Source of the DNA: CAG-873 sp910578365
Lineage (GTDB): Bacteria > Bacteroidota > Bacteroidia > Bacteroidales > Muribaculaceae
Assembly (NCBI GenBank): GCA_951635545.1
Contig: OX620685.1
Span: 744,001 to 808,000, forward strand
DNA: 64,000 nucleotides
Direction of reading: 5' to 3'
A program made the translations under genes and the position numbers. Shown here piece by piece: positions 17,788 to 27,775 of the stretch. Under the pieces are notes generated by a model that worked only from the letters and a program-made list of their open reading frames with translations, did not search any database and had not been told where the DNA came from. Numbering within the stretch: position 1 is the first letter of the stretch; each line of letters starts with the position of its first letter.

Positions 17788-18043
17788 GCTACAAATTTAA
17801 CACTTTCCGAGAAATTACATGCACCGGGTTCTCGGCTTGAGCCATTGTTCCTTTGTTTTTGGCGATTTTCAGGGTTCCCATCAGTTTGGATGCGTTCGCG
17901 TACAGCACGCGCATACCGGCCTTGCATGCCTCGTATCCCAGTGCTGTTGCCAGATAGCTTTTGCCCGTACCCGAACAGCCTGTGATGAACAGGTGTCTAG
18001 TCCGGAAAAGTGTTGACCGTCAGATTCAACATTTTTTAGTAAA

Positions 18044-18544
18044 ATGTGTGAAGAAAACAAAAAATTCTGGGACGAATCTCAGATTTCGGCAATCAATGCC
18101 TGGCACAGCAGCGGAAAAAGTTTCAGTCAGATTGACGAGGAATACAATTTTGCGGTCGGGACATTGTTTACAATAGTAAATGCAATCCCGGACTATCGCG
18201 GCACACGGTCAAGCATCAGCAAATGGCTGCGCCGCATGACGGGAGCATTAATTCCCGGCTCCGGATGCCGGACAACAAAGGCCATATCGTCCCTGGCAAC
18301 TCCGGCACAAACGACAAAAAAGAAAGGAATGACAAAGAAAACCTCTCCCACTACCAGGCTCACGGATACCGAGCAGACCATACTGGATCTAACACGCAAG
18401 TTAAACGCCGCCACCAGAAAGATAGAGAAACTGGAGGCTGACAGGAAAAAGGCAGAGCTGCGTGAAGAGTTCCAGAGTGGTGTCATCGCCGAATACAAGA
18501 AGCTTGTAAAGCCTGCGCAGTCAAAAAAATCAACTACCAAGTAG
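18044..18544 (+). CDS. IS3 OrfA (copy A)
   Basis: A 166-aa HTH protein followed by a leucine-rich coiled coil (LTRKLNAATRKIEKLEADRK). Near its end a run of seven A (18523-18529) can shift ribosomes by -1 into a frame reading INYQVAMRLRMSRD, directly continuous with OrfB. The fused OrfAB is presumably the active transposase. Confidence 0.85.
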   Translation: MCEENKKFWDESQISAINAWHSSGKSFSQIDEEYNFAVGTLFTIVNAIPDYRGTRSSISKWLRRMTGALIPGSGCRTTKAISSLATPAQTTKKKGMTKKTSPTTRLTDTEQTILDLTRKLNAATRKIEKLEADRKKAELREEFQSGVIAEYKKLVKPAQSKKSTTK

Positions 18545-18546
18545 CC

Positions 18547-19428
18547 ATGCGCTTGCGCATGTCCCGTGACCTGAGTGTCAGCGAGGCATGCGGGTTGCTT
18601 GGGGTGACTAAACAAGCGTGGTATGCCTTTTTCAAAAGGTCGTTCAAGGATGCCATTGACGAAGACCGCATCCTGGAATGCGTTCGCTCGATACGAGAGG
18701 ATCTTCCGGCACTCGGAGTCAGAAAGATGAAGGACAGGTTACGTAAGGAGTTCTGTCTCGACATAGGCCGTGACCGCCTGTTCGATATCATGAACAGGCA
18801 TAATCTTCTGATACGTCCCCGAGTCCGCAGGACAAGGACAACCTTCTCCGATCACGGAATGAAGGTCTATCCGGATCTACGGAAAGACTTCGCGCCTGAT
18901 GACATAAACCAGTTGTGGGTAAGCGACATAACATATATATGGCTTCCTGATCAGAATACATTTTACTATCTGTTTCTGATTACGGATGCCTATTCGAAGA
19001 AAATAGTGGGATGGGAGATTGCCGATAACATGCGGCATGAGAACGCCATGACGGCATTGAAGATGGCTTTCAGGCAATGCAGGAGAGGTCAGCATCCCAT
19101 ACACCACTCGGACAAGGGACTTCAGTATTGTGCCAAACCCTACGTGGAAATGCTTCGTAGACGCCACGCCCGAATCAGCATGACGGAAGGGCACGACCCA
19201 CGTAACAACGGAATTGCCGAAAGGGTAAACGGCATACTTAAAGAGGAGTTTCTGAAGCATATGGACGTAAGGAAGGACAACATACGGCAGGTGCTGGAGG
19301 ATGTAATCAACACTTACCATACCCGCCGACCGCACCTCAGTCTCGGCATGCTGACTCCCGATGAAGTGCATCGCGGAGCGGTACCCGGACGTAAGCTCTG
19401 GAAAAAATATTACCTGAAATCTGCATGA
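18547..19428 (+). CDS. IS3 OrfB integrase-core transposase (copy A)
   Basis: A 293-aa rve-type DDE transposase with an HTH_21 segment, the first D in LWVSDITYIWLPD, the second D in HHSDKGLQYC and the E in RNNGIAERVNGILKEE. Full length. Expressed mainly as a -1 frameshift fusion to OrfA. Its 3' flank (19430-19600) has GC-rich stems around CCCCGGGG. Confidence 0.92.
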   Translation: MRLRMSRDLSVSEACGLLGVTKQAWYAFFKRSFKDAIDEDRILECVRSIREDLPALGVRKMKDRLRKEFCLDIGRDRLFDIMNRHNLLIRPRVRRTRTTFSDHGMKVYPDLRKDFAPDDINQLWVSDITYIWLPDQNTFYYLFLITDAYSKKIVGWEIADNMRHENAMTALKMAFRQCRRGQHPIHHSDKGLQYCAKPYVEMLRRRHARISMTEGHDPRNNGIAERVNGILKEEFLKHMDVRKDNIRQVLEDVINTYHTRRPHLSLGMLTPDEVHRGAVPGRKLWKKYYLKSA

Positions 19429-19729
19429 GTCAAGATTTTTCAGTACTTTTGCATACCCCAACCGACGGGACTGACGGTGATTGCACTGCAAGTCTCAAAA
19501 ATCCCCGGGGCATCGAGCCCCGGAGGATTTTACCCCAACCTCGGGGATCTCAGGCTCATACCTGCATGTCTCCACAGTCTTCGGACTGTTTAACATTCAT
19601 TCATAATCTCAAACCCTCTGACCCGTCAATATTTTTCAGGACGCCACACAGGTTTTCACCTTTACGGATAAAGTCCAGCGATGCCAGACGCTCCATCTGA
19701 TTACGATCCAGGCCACGCGGAAGGTTATA

Positions 19730-20883
19730 ACGCGAGTTCGGGATAAGAACTTTATGATTTTCAACCAAGCAAAAGACAACATAGAGTATTGGGCGGCCTT
19801 TCAAGGTCGCCTGATTTATTTGTACAGTTTGGTGTTGTTAATCCCAGAGGACAAGCTGCCCGTTTGACTCGGGTACCTCAAAGTCGAAGTTCACTTCCGG
19901 CTTTGTGGCGAAGAAACAATACGCCCCCATTGCCGCAAGCAGGTTCATGAGGAAGTTGTGTACACTACGATGGCGGGAGTGGACGAGCTGCGCCACATTC
20001 TTCAGCATGTCGTTTATGGATTCGATGATGCTCCTTTTACGAAGCATCATCCTGTCATAGAACGGCATGAGACGCTGTTTCATGTTCGAGCGAAGACCTG
20101 TCACAATATGTATGCCATCATCCCAAAGATGCCCGAAAAGAGACTGCGATATATATCCCTTGTCAGCGTATAGTTTTCCAAATACCCTGTCAGTCAGTGT
20201 GTCGATGACTGCCTCATTGCGGTCGTCCACATTGGCACGTGTCAATACGAAGTTGATCAGTTCCCCTTTTTCGTTACATAGCAGATGCAGCTTGAAGCCT
20301 ACATACCATCCCATCGTACTCTTACCCTTGGCCGCGATATCCTTGAAGACTTTCATGTTGAACTGGCGCTTGTTATGAATGACCGGAATGCAGGTGCTGT
20401 CCACAAAACTTATTCCCGTGCACTCTCCGAAACATGCAAGTCGCAGGAACATGGTCATAGCCACAAAACATCGGGGCATGACCTCCACGAAGCGGTTGTA
20501 GGAGAATGTCTGCGGAAACAGATGCTTCCAGTGAATGCGCACACATCCCAGATAATAGTGCTTGAAGTTTCGGTACGAATTGAAGTGGAAACAGATCAGA
20601 ATCGTGATGACCTCGGCATCCGACATCATGCGCTTTCTTTTCCGTTTTGGAGTGTCAGTTGTGGACGGAAGTGCATTTTTTGCCATCTCACCCTCAAATT
20701 CTTTGCAGAAATCATCTGCAATACAAAAAATTTCAGTAACTTTACTTTCGGTAATCATGATACAGTATTTATTGTTTAGTACCTCTAAATTACTAAATAT
20801 CAGTAATATTACCAAGAGAATCGGCAACTTTTTTAAGCTGCCGATTCAACTTTTTTATGGTGTTCCTTATCCCGAACTCGCGT
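19730..20883 (-). mobile_element. IS982-family element, copy 1 (inside istB)
   Basis: 1154 bp with 18-bp perfect inverted ends ACGCGAGTTCGGGATAAG and a TTATA duplication (19725-19729 and 20884-20888). Copies 2 (32516) and 5 (53222) carry their own 5-bp duplications, TATAA and TAGTA. Confidence 0.93.
19838..20758 (-). CDS. IS982-family transposase (copy 1)
   Basis: A DDE transposase of about 306 aa taken from the ATG of MITESKVTEIF. An upstream in-frame start at 20827 would add 23 residues near the terminal repeat. Motifs: SFVDSTCIPVIHNKRQ (D), KLYADKGYISQSLF (D) and KRSIIESINDMLKN (E). Apparently intact. Confidence 0.9.
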   Translation of the reverse strand: MITESKVTEIFCIADDFCKEFEGEMAKNALPSTTDTPKRKRKRMMSDAEVITILICFHFNSYRNFKHYYLGCVRIHWKHLFPQTFSYNRFVEVMPRCFVAMTMFLRLACFGECTGISFVDSTCIPVIHNKRQFNMKVFKDIAAKGKSTMGWYVGFKLHLLCNEKGELINFVLTRANVDDRNEAVIDTLTDRVFGKLYADKGYISQSLFGHLWDDGIHIVTGLRSNMKQRLMPFYDRMMLRKRSIIESINDMLKNVAQLVHSRHRSVHNFLMNLLAAMGAYCFFATKPEVNFDFEVPESNGQLVLWD

Positions 20884-21141
20884 TTATAGTCAATCTGCGC
20901 CACCGACGCGTCATCGTATCTGAAGTTTGCGTTTTTCACCAGGCGCTCAATATTGCGTGCGGCCCTGTAGTCCCATTCTCTGGATAGCAGCCAGTTCAGA
21001 AAGCTGTCAGGTGTCATTGTCTCGGCGAATGTGGCCTGAAGACTTTCGGAAAACGCTGCCGACATGCCGTGTAAGCGCATACGGTGCATCAGATCCAGAG
21101 AGATGGAGTTGCGGTCTTTCTCCGCTGTTATTGGCGTGGTT

Positions 21142-22733
21142 TTATTGTTCGTTTCCATGTTGTTCGTTGTTGTTGGCTGATAGTTTTATGCTTGCGGCAA
21201 AATATTCTTTACCGCGTATATTCCGGTGGGATGGTGTCTGACGGTCATTGCCGTCGGCATCAGCCCCCGGCAAATAATCCGCATCGGCTCCGGACTCAAG
21301 TATGTCCACCATGTCGCTGACACTGTAAAGGCGTGCGTCCATTGCCGCGGCGCATCCTGACACAAGCCGTTCCTGTCCATACTTTTTCTCAAGTTTCATG
21401 ATGCCACGGCAGACTCTGAAGGCGAGTTCCGGATAACGCCTGTCCTCGATGACAGCCCGCAGATAGTGCAATACGATGTTGTCGATCTGTGCCGCACGTG
21501 AAAGCAGTTCCGCAATGTCGCTCTCGCAGCTCCCCTTGCGTCCGGGCAGATTGTGTGACGGTTTCGTTGTATATTCATACGGAGTATCGTTGCGGTGATG
21601 CGTCGCCACATGGGTAAAGCCATGAAAGATGTCGATCGTGTCAGTGTCGTAGACCAGTTCCACACGTTTGCCTACATATTGCACAGGCACACTGTAGTGA
21701 TGCCTGTGCAGAGTTACGTAGCTGTTGCGCTGTACTGTCGCGACAGCCGCTGTCTCATCTGATAGCGGTTCGCAGGCAATGGCCGGAGATTGTCCCGCTC
21801 CACAGCCTCAAAGAGCTGACGGCGTGATTCCTTTCGACGCGTCAGATTACGCGCGTTGAACTTCTCCAGAGACCTGAGGATTGCTTCGTTAAGCGACTCC
21901 AGATTATGGAAAATCTGACCTTCAAGGTCTACGTACACGGACCGATACATCAGTTTTACTGCATTTTCCACCAGGGCCTTGTCCTTTGGATGCCGCACAC
22001 GGGCAGGCACCACGGCGCAGCTGTAATGCTCGGCAAAGGATTCGAAGTCAGGATTTATGACCGGCTCGTCGCGGCCACTGCGCGTGACGGCAGATTTCAG
22101 GTTGTCAGGCACAATCGCACATGGTGCGCCGCCGTAGAAACGGATGGCGTTTTCGCAGGCCTTTATCAGATCTTCCTTCTTCTGCGTCCACACTGCCTCG
22201 CAATATGTGTAGTGGCTACATGGAAGTATCGCCACAAACACCTCGACCTTTCGTATCCCGGCTGTTGCCTCATCGACTATTTCCAATCTGTCTCCGGCAA
22301 AATCGATATACATCTGGTCGCCGGCGCGGTGCTCCACATGCCCGATGGCGTTGGTCTGCAGCATGAACTGCCTGAGTTTCATCCCGAAAGATGCCTTCAG
22401 ATAGCCATCGGGATGGTCGGTATGATACTCTTCATACAACTTCTTGACCGTCATGCCCTTTCGAGAAAGTCGCGCCGCATAATCGGGCAACAGGGCTTCA
22501 AGCCTGACCTGCCGCTCCGACGGTTTACGTTCCCTCGCCCCGGGTATGGCAAATAGTTCCTGTAGCCGCGCATCACTCAGCGACGGCAGCTTCTCAGCGG
22601 GGATCCCGCTGTCCTGATACATTCTCACATAGCGGCGCACCGTGTTCCGGGATATGTCAAAGGCACTACTGACGCATTTTATGCCCATCCCTGATGCGTG
22701 ACATAAGAGAATATTCTTTAATTTTGTGTTCAT
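21142..22733 (-). pseudogene. istA: IstA transposase of IS21, frameshifted
   Basis: The first frame (22733-21714) has the N-terminal HTH (SSAFDISRNTVRRYVRMY) and the DDE integrase core (MYIDFAGDRLEIV, CAIVPDNLKSAV, HPKDKALVENAV). The C-terminal part continues in another frame down to 21142. The second frame is open back to about 21740 and reads VQRNSYVTLHRHHYSVPVQY across the stop of the first. One base change near 21730-21740 would restore a protein of about 530 aa. Confidence 0.85.
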
Positions 22734-22912
22734 GTTTTCTTTGAATTATATCCCCCGTCGGCCAAAACGGAAACCAAAGATACATATAAAATCCCCTGCT
22801 GACATTACGTCGACAGGGGTCATTTTTATTTTGGGCAAAGGGGTCAGTGATATTTTGGCTTAAGGGGTCAATTCAACCTGGTCTAAGGGGTCATCCGAGC
22901 CTGGGTTTTCCA

Positions 22913-23142
22913 GTGTCCTTGATTTCTATCCGTGTGCCACACTCGGGACATAGGCACATTCCGTTTCTTGTTTCCAACCACTCGTGACCGCATTTCATAC
23001 AGGTACACATTCCGGATTTAAGCCGGTATCCGAAGTGATTGATAGTTGAGTTGAGTGCCCACTGCATTTGGGGAGTGGTGAGCGGGCGAAGTCGCCCACT
23101 CAGTTCCACTATATGCTGTTGTGTCTTATTTCTCGGTTTCAT
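22913..23142 (-). pseudogene. PcfJ-like protein, N-terminal fragment cut by IS21
   Basis: About 76 residues remain. They show the N-terminal pattern of Bacteroidota PcfJ-like proteins (LTTPQMQWALNSTINHFGY), then CMKCGHEWLE and CLCPECGTRIEI, a two-knuckle zinc ribbon. The rest was lost at the IS21 end. The PcfK gene lies 14 bases upstream, as is normal in conjugative or integrative elements. Confidence 0.7.
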
Positions 23143-23156
23143 CGTCTTGGGGGTGT

Positions 23157-23612
23157 TTAGAGTTCATCAAATAGGTTGGGGATTGAGTCAATCTCTGCTC
23201 CGGCTTTGGGAGCGGTGGCGGTCGGCTTGGGTTGAACCTTCGGCTGAGATTGTCTGCGGAGTTCTCGGAGTTGTTCCTGCTTGAACTGTTCCATAGCCTG
23301 CTCTTTGAGAGCCACCTTGTCTTCATCAGATAGTTCCGGCTTGGATACCACTATGTTGCAGTTGATAGGAGTTCCGCCATCCTCGATGCTGTCCTCGTCA
23401 TAGAAATGCAGGAGGATTGATAGCACGGTTTGGTCATCTACGACACACATCCCGCTTTTCTGTATCTCGTGGCAGAGATAGTTGATAGCACTTTCAAGTG
23501 ATTTCTTCGGATTGGCAAGTTTGATAGCCAATGCGGGTTCAGCGATTATACGCTCTTGGAGCATCTGCTGCATTGCTGCGATTGCAGCGTTGTTGGATTT
23601 CATAGTAGCCAT
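23157..23612 (-). CDS. PcfK-like protein
   Basis: A 151-aa protein matching the PcfK-like family of Bacteroidales mobile elements: an N-terminal helical region (PKKSLESAINYLCHEIQKSG), then a hydrophilic glutamine-rich tail (EQAMEQFKQEQLRELRRQSQ). It is encoded directly upstream of the PcfJ fragment. Function unknown, but it is a good marker of an integrated conjugative element. Confidence 0.75.
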   Translation of the reverse strand: MATMKSNNAAIAAMQQMLQERIIAEPALAIKLANPKKSLESAINYLCHEIQKSGMCVVDDQTVLSILLHFYDEDSIEDGGTPINCNIVVSKPELSDEDKVALKEQAMEQFKQEQLRELRRQSQPKVQPKPTATAPKAGAEIDSIPNLFDEL

Positions 23613-23624
23613 ATCAGTTGAGTT

Positions 23625-23840
23625 TTATAAAGTGAGTAACCAATAGATTATCATTAGGGCAGATATAAGGCTGATAACCCAGCCTACGCCTCGGAATATC
23701 GGTCGGATAAACACCCACAACACCAATCCGAGTATTGCACCGATAAACCCCACCAACCAAAGGAGAACCCTTTTTATGCGGTTGAGACTGGAGATGGATG
23801 CTCTGCCTCGTCTGTTTGATATGTTGTTGTTCGTTTTCAT
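23625..23840 (-). CDS. Small two-helix membrane protein
   Basis: 71 residues: a basic N-terminus, then two hydrophobic segments (about residues 26-46 and 50-70). It lies 12 bases upstream of pcfK on the same strand and is likely co-transcribed. No family recognised. Confidence 0.6.
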   Translation of the reverse strand: MKTNNNISNRRGRASISSLNRIKRVLLWLVGFIGAILGLVLWVFIRPIFRGVGWVISLISALMIIYWLLTL

Positions 23841-23880
23841 CGTGCGACATTTTTTTATGCGTTTATCGACTATTGAAGTT

Positions 23881-24029
23881 TTGCTTGCTCGTTGACACGG
23901 TAGCGTGCGGAGGCAAAGAAGGGCTGTTCTCCCTTTGGCTTAAAAATACGAGCCGTAGGTCTGGAGATTTTTCAGCCAAAAGGCAAAAGAATAGCCCTGC
24001 TCCGCACGTTTATAATTCCGAGCAAGCAA
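23881..24029. ncRNA. Long imperfect palindrome (structured RNA or transfer-origin candidate)
   Basis: About 150 bases fold on themselves. TTGCTTGCTCG (23881-23891) pairs with CGAGCAAGCAA (24019-24029). CGTGCGGAG (23904-23912) pairs with CTCCGCACG (24000-24008). AGGGCTGTTCT pairs with AGAATAGCCCT with one mismatch, and the CCTTTGGCT region pairs with AGCCAAAAGG. It lies just upstream of the pcfK/pcfJ genes, where an origin of transfer or leader RNA could sit. No open frame uses it. Confidence 0.55.
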
Positions 24030-24232
24030 CACTTCCTATGTTGATATGACTGCATGAGAACTGGAGCTAAGTTTACGCGCCGTTGAAAACGAATGACAGC
24101 ATATTCGCACTGAAAACTCACTGAAAAAAATACCTTCTAACAATATCTATTTGATTGTATCGTTATAATGTATTTGTCAAATTCTAATATGATGAATCAA
24201 GAAGAAATATTTAATTTGTCCTTTGCCAATCA

Positions 24233-25455
24233 CAATGATTCGGTAAAATTTGAGGTTGTTCAGCCTTGGCTAAGCCGCTAACTGAGCCAACCGATGATTT
24301 ATTTTCTGAATTATTTTGAGATGCGGAGATTTTCCGTAGGTCGAAATAATTGTTGAGGCGAGATAAGATTCAAACATAAGCCGTTTGAACTGTGCTAACG
24401 AAAGACCCGGATAATCTTTCCTTATGACCTCTTTGCAGACATTGAGTGTCGTGAAGGAAAGATTGAATGCGAAGTCAAGCCGGGCTTTGTCTCGGGTCTG
24501 TTGCGACTGGAGGCCGGTAAACTGTTTGGCATCGCGTATGCCGAACTCGATTTGGAAGCGGGTGCGGTAGAAACCGATGATCTTTTCAGGTCTCATGTCG
24601 GTGTCGGTAGAGAAGTAAAGAAGAGGGTCTGCGTTTTCAACCGGACAGACCACGATACGGATGTCGCGTTTCAATGCCCTCGAATGTACGACCGCCGTGT
24701 GACATCGGGTTTTGTTTCCTTTGGAATCCTCATATATGAATGAAGTGAACACGGACATATCAAGGTTGGAGAAATCCACTTTCTCTCCATACTTTTTCTT
24801 TCTGCCGCGTCTTCGCGGGGCGGAGGAATCCGGTATGGCCAGATACCTCAGATATGAATTGGCACGTAATCTCCCGACAAACCGGAATCCCATGTCAATC
24901 ACTTCATTTACAAACTCATATTTGGAGAAAAAGGCATCGGCAACCAGAATATCCGTCAGTGAGAGCAGCTCTGCCGCCTTTGACCTGACAAGTGCCACAT
25001 ACCAGTCAAGCATTGACATTTGTTTCTCAGATTCAAGAGTCCTGAAGTTCGGTGACTGGACAGCACCGAGCATCACGCATGTATGTTTACTCAGGCTTAT
25101 TGCCCCGATCGCCATTATCTCCAGACCGCGTTTGACACGTTGTGCCACCCCTGACCAGAAACGGCCTATGCCATACGTCAGTCTGCCTGCTTTTGAAATG
25201 AACGACGGATCGATTGCCACTGCCATGTCATCGGACGGTCCAAAACAATCCTGCGCCATACCGATGTTGACTTTCATCCAATCTACGGATGTCTTGAAAT
25301 TGGAGGCAAAGGTCTTGGCAGTACGACCGCCATAGCGCGACAGCCGGGTAAAATTGACTTTGCCCGGAATCAACGCTACAGTGCGTATTGTTAAAATCAG
25401 CCAGTTGAGAAACCTTTTGCTCATCTTGGTTGTAGTATTTTCAAATACCGACTTA
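24233..25455 (-). mobile_element. IS4-family element, truncated copy
   Basis: The right end CAATGATTCGGTAAAATTT is present at 24233. The other end is lost where IS3 copy C begins (25456). The remaining transposase frame (25424-24270) lacks the first residues found in the intact copy at 44533. It keeps the YREK signature (FYRTRFQIEFGIRDAKQ) and differs at several residues from the intact copy, so it is an older, diverged copy. Confidence 0.85.
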
Positions 25456-26170
25456 TGTGGCGTCCTGAAAAATATTGACGGGTCAGAGGGTTTGAGATTA
25501 TGAATGAATGTTAAACAGTCCGAAGACTGTGGAGACATGCAGGTATGAGCCTGAGATCCCCGAGGTTGGGGTAAAATCCTCCGGGGCTCGATGCCCCGGG
25601 GATTTTTGAGACTTGCAGTGCAATCACCGTCAGTCCCGTCGGTTGGGGTATGCAAAAGTACTGAAAAATCTTGACTCATGCAGATTTCAGGTAATATTTT
25701 TTCCAGAGCTTACGTCCGGGTACCGCTCCGCGATGCACTTCATCGGGAGTCAGCATGCCGAGACTGAGGTGCGGTCGGCGGGTATGGTAAGTGTTGATTA
25801 CATCCTCCAGCACCTGCCGTATGTTGTCCTTCCTTACGTCCATATGCTTCAGAAACTCCTCTTTAAGTATGCCGTTTACCCTTTCGGCAATTCCGTTGTT
25901 ACGTGGGTCGTGCCCTTCCGTCATGCTGATTCGGGCGTGGCGTCTACGAAGCATTTCCACGTAGGGTTTGGCACAATACTGAAGTCCCTTGTCCGAGTGG
26001 TGTATGGGATGCTGACCTCTCCTGCATTGCCTGAAAGCCATCTTCAATGCCGTCATGGCGTTCTCATGCCGCATGTTATCGGCAATCTCCCATCCCACTA
26101 TTTTCTTCGAATAGGCATCCGTAATCAGAAACAGATAGTAAAATGTATTCTGATCAGGAAGCCATATATA
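25456..26170 (-). mobile_element. IS3-family element, copy C (3' 715 bp only)
   Basis: Begins with the terminal TGTGGCGTCCTGAAAAATA and includes the C-terminal 140 codons of OrfB (stop at 25676). It ends abruptly where copy B starts, in the middle of the orfB segment reading TYIWLPD. The adjacent element is not a simple insertion, because the missing half of copy C is not found beyond copy B. Confidence 0.88.
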
Positions 26171-26390
26171 TGTGGCGTCCTGAAAAATATTGACGGGTCA
26201 GAGGGTTTGAGATTATGAATGAATGTTAAACAGTCCGAAGACTGTGGAGACATGCAGGTATGAGCCTGAGATCCCCGAGGTTGGGGTAAAATCCTCCGGG
26301 GCTCGATGCCCCGGGGATTTTTGAGACTTGCAGTGCAATCACCGTCAGTCCCGTCGGTTGGGGTATGCAAAAGTACTGAAAAATCTTGAC

Positions 26391-27272
26391 TCATGCAGAT
26401 TTCAGGTAATATTTTTTCCAGAGCTTACGTCCGGGTACCGCTCCGCGATGCACTTCATCGGGAGTCAGCATGCCGAGACTGAGGTGCGGTCGGCGGGTAT
26501 GGTAAGTGTTGATTACATCCTCCAGCACCTGCCGTATGTTGTCCTTCCTTACGTCCATATGCTTCAGAAACTCCTCTTTAAGTATGCCGTTTACCCTTTC
26601 GGCAATTCCGTTGTTACGTGGGTCGTGCCCTTCCGTCATGCTGATTCGGGCGTGGCGTCTACGAAGCATTTCCACGTAGGGTTTGGCACAATACTGAAGT
26701 CCCTTGTCCGAGTGGTGTATGGGATGCTGACCTCTCCTGCATTGCCTGAAAGCCATCTTCAATGCCGTCATGGCGTTCTCATGCCGCATGTTATCGGCAA
26801 TCTCCCATCCCACTATTTTCTTCGAATAGGCATCCGTAATCAGAAACAGATAGTAAAATGTATTCTGATCAGGAAGCCATATATATGTTATGTCGCTTAC
26901 CCACAACTGGTTTATGTCATCAGGCGCGAAGTCTTTCCGTAGATCCGGATAGACCTTCATTCCGTGATCGGAGAAGGTTGTCCTTGTCCTGCGGACTCGG
27001 GGACGTATCAGAAGATTATGCCTGTTCATGATATCGAACAGGCGGTCACGGCCTATGTCGAGACAGAACTCCTTACGTAACCTGTCCTTCATCTTTCTGA
27101 CTCCGAGTGCCGGAAGATCCTCTCGTATCGAGCGAACGCATTCCAGGATGCGGTCTTCGTCAATGGCATCCTTGAACGACCTTTTGAAAAAGGCATACCA
27201 CGCTTGTTTAGTCACCCCAAGCAACCCGCATGCCTCGCTGACACTCAGGTCACGGGACATGCGCAAGCGCAT
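26391..27272 (-). CDS. IS3 OrfB transposase (copy B)
   Basis: 293 residues, identical to OrfB of copy A, with all three DDE motifs present. Apparently functional. Confidence 0.9.
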   Translation of the reverse strand: MRLRMSRDLSVSEACGLLGVTKQAWYAFFKRSFKDAIDEDRILECVRSIREDLPALGVRKMKDRLRKEFCLDIGRDRLFDIMNRHNLLIRPRVRRTRTTFSDHGMKVYPDLRKDFAPDDINQLWVSDITYIWLPDQNTFYYLFLITDAYSKKIVGWEIADNMRHENAMTALKMAFRQCRRGQHPIHHSDKGLQYCAKPYVEMLRRRHARISMTEGHDPRNNGIAERVNGILKEEFLKHMDVRKDNIRQVLEDVINTYHTRRPHLSLGMLTPDEVHRGAVPGRKLWKKYYLKSA

Positions 27273-27274
27273 GG

Positions 27275-27775
27275 CTACTTGGTAGTTGATTTTTTTGACT
27301 GCGCAGGCTTTACAAGCTTCTTGTATTCGGCGATGACACCACTCTGGAACTCTTCACGCAGCTCTGCCTTTTTCCTGTCAGCCTCCAGTTTCTCTATCTT
27401 TCTGGTGGCGGCGTTTAACTTGCGTGTTAGATCCAGTATGGTCTGCTCGGTATCCGTGAGCCTGGTAGTGGGAGAGGTTTTCTTTGTCATTCCTTTCTTT
27501 TTTGTCGTTTGTGCCGGAGTTGCCAGGGACGATATGGCCTTTGTTGTCCGGCATCCGGAGCCGGGAATTAATGCTCCCGTCATGCGGCGCAGCCATTTGC
27601 TGATGCTTGACCGTGTGCCGCGATAGTCCGGGATTGCATTTACTATTGTAAACAATGTCCCGACCGCAAAATTGTATTCCTCGTCAATCTGACTGAAACT
27701 TTTTCCGCTGCTGTGCCAGGCATTGATTGCCGAAATCTGAGATTCGTCCCAGAATTTTTTGTTTTCTTCACACAT
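27275..27775 (-). CDS. IS3 OrfA (copy B)
   Basis: 166 residues, identical to OrfA of copy A, with the same seven-A slippery run near the 3' end for -1 frameshifting into OrfB. Confidence 0.85.
   Translation of the reverse strand: MCEENKKFWDESQISAINAWHSSGKSFSQIDEEYNFAVGTLFTIVNAIPDYRGTRSSISKWLRRMTGALIPGSGCRTTKAISSLATPAQTTKKKGMTKKTSPTTRLTDTEQTILDLTRKLNAATRKIEKLEADRKKAELREEFQSGVIAEYKKLVKPAQSKKSTTK

Larger units (their letters stand above)
16418..17843 (-). mobile_element. ISAon1-like (ISL3-related) element inside istB
   Basis: 1426 bp flanked by the 8-bp duplication ATTGTTCC (16410-16417 and 17844-17851). The ends are imperfect inverted repeats: GGCCCAAGCCGA... on the left against GGCTCAAGCCGA... 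on the right, each followed by a CCCGGTGCAT block. An inner inverted pair AAGTGTTAAAT occurs at 16463 and 17794. Confidence 0.9.
17994..19648 (+). mobile_element. IS3-family element, copy A (inside istB)
   Basis: 1655 bp with a 4-bp duplication CAGG at 17990-17993 and 19649-19652. The ends begin TGTCTAGTCCGGAAAAGTG on the left and, read inward from the right, TGTGGCGTCCTGAAAAATA, with a shared TTGAC motif. Copies B (26171-27825) and D (39607-41261) have the same length, and C (25456-26170) is partial. The encoded proteins are identical. Confidence 0.93.
16121..21158 (-). pseudogene. istB: IstB ATPase of IS21, broken into four exons by three insertions
   Basis: The pieces in gene order are 21158-20884, 19724-19649, 17989-17844 and 16409-16121. 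After removing IS982, IS3 and the ISAon1-like element with one copy of each duplication, they sum to 786 bases, exactly 261 codons plus stop. The restored protein has the IstB Walker A GCSGTGKSYLATALGY, the Walker B LLILDDLFLVPLD and the C-terminal GDSTVADAILDRIVHTAHR. It starts one codon set after IstA's end, as usual for IS21. Confidence 0.93.
16009..22912 (-). mobile_element. IS21-family element carrying three nested insertions
   Basis: The ends are inverted copies beginning TGGAAAACCCAGGCTCGG, with internal GGGGTCAATTCAA repeats at both ends. Without its passengers (ISAon1-like, IS3, IS982) it would be about 2.65 kb, normal for IS21. It encodes istA and istB on the reverse strand, both broken. 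Flanks 16001-16008 and 22913-22920 share no duplication and belong to unrelated truncated genes, so the element has taken part in a deletion or rearrangement. Confidence 0.9.

Noticed and set aside
20285..20987. Frames of 141 to 164 residues opposite the IS982 transposase
   Set aside because: Present opposite all IS982 copies and antisense to conserved catalytic motifs, so not genes.
25613..26942. Long plus-strand frames of about 200 residues opposite the IS3 orfB copies
   Set aside because: They recur identically opposite every IS3 copy, lie wholly antisense to a DDE transposase and show no protein-like pattern, so they are shadows.
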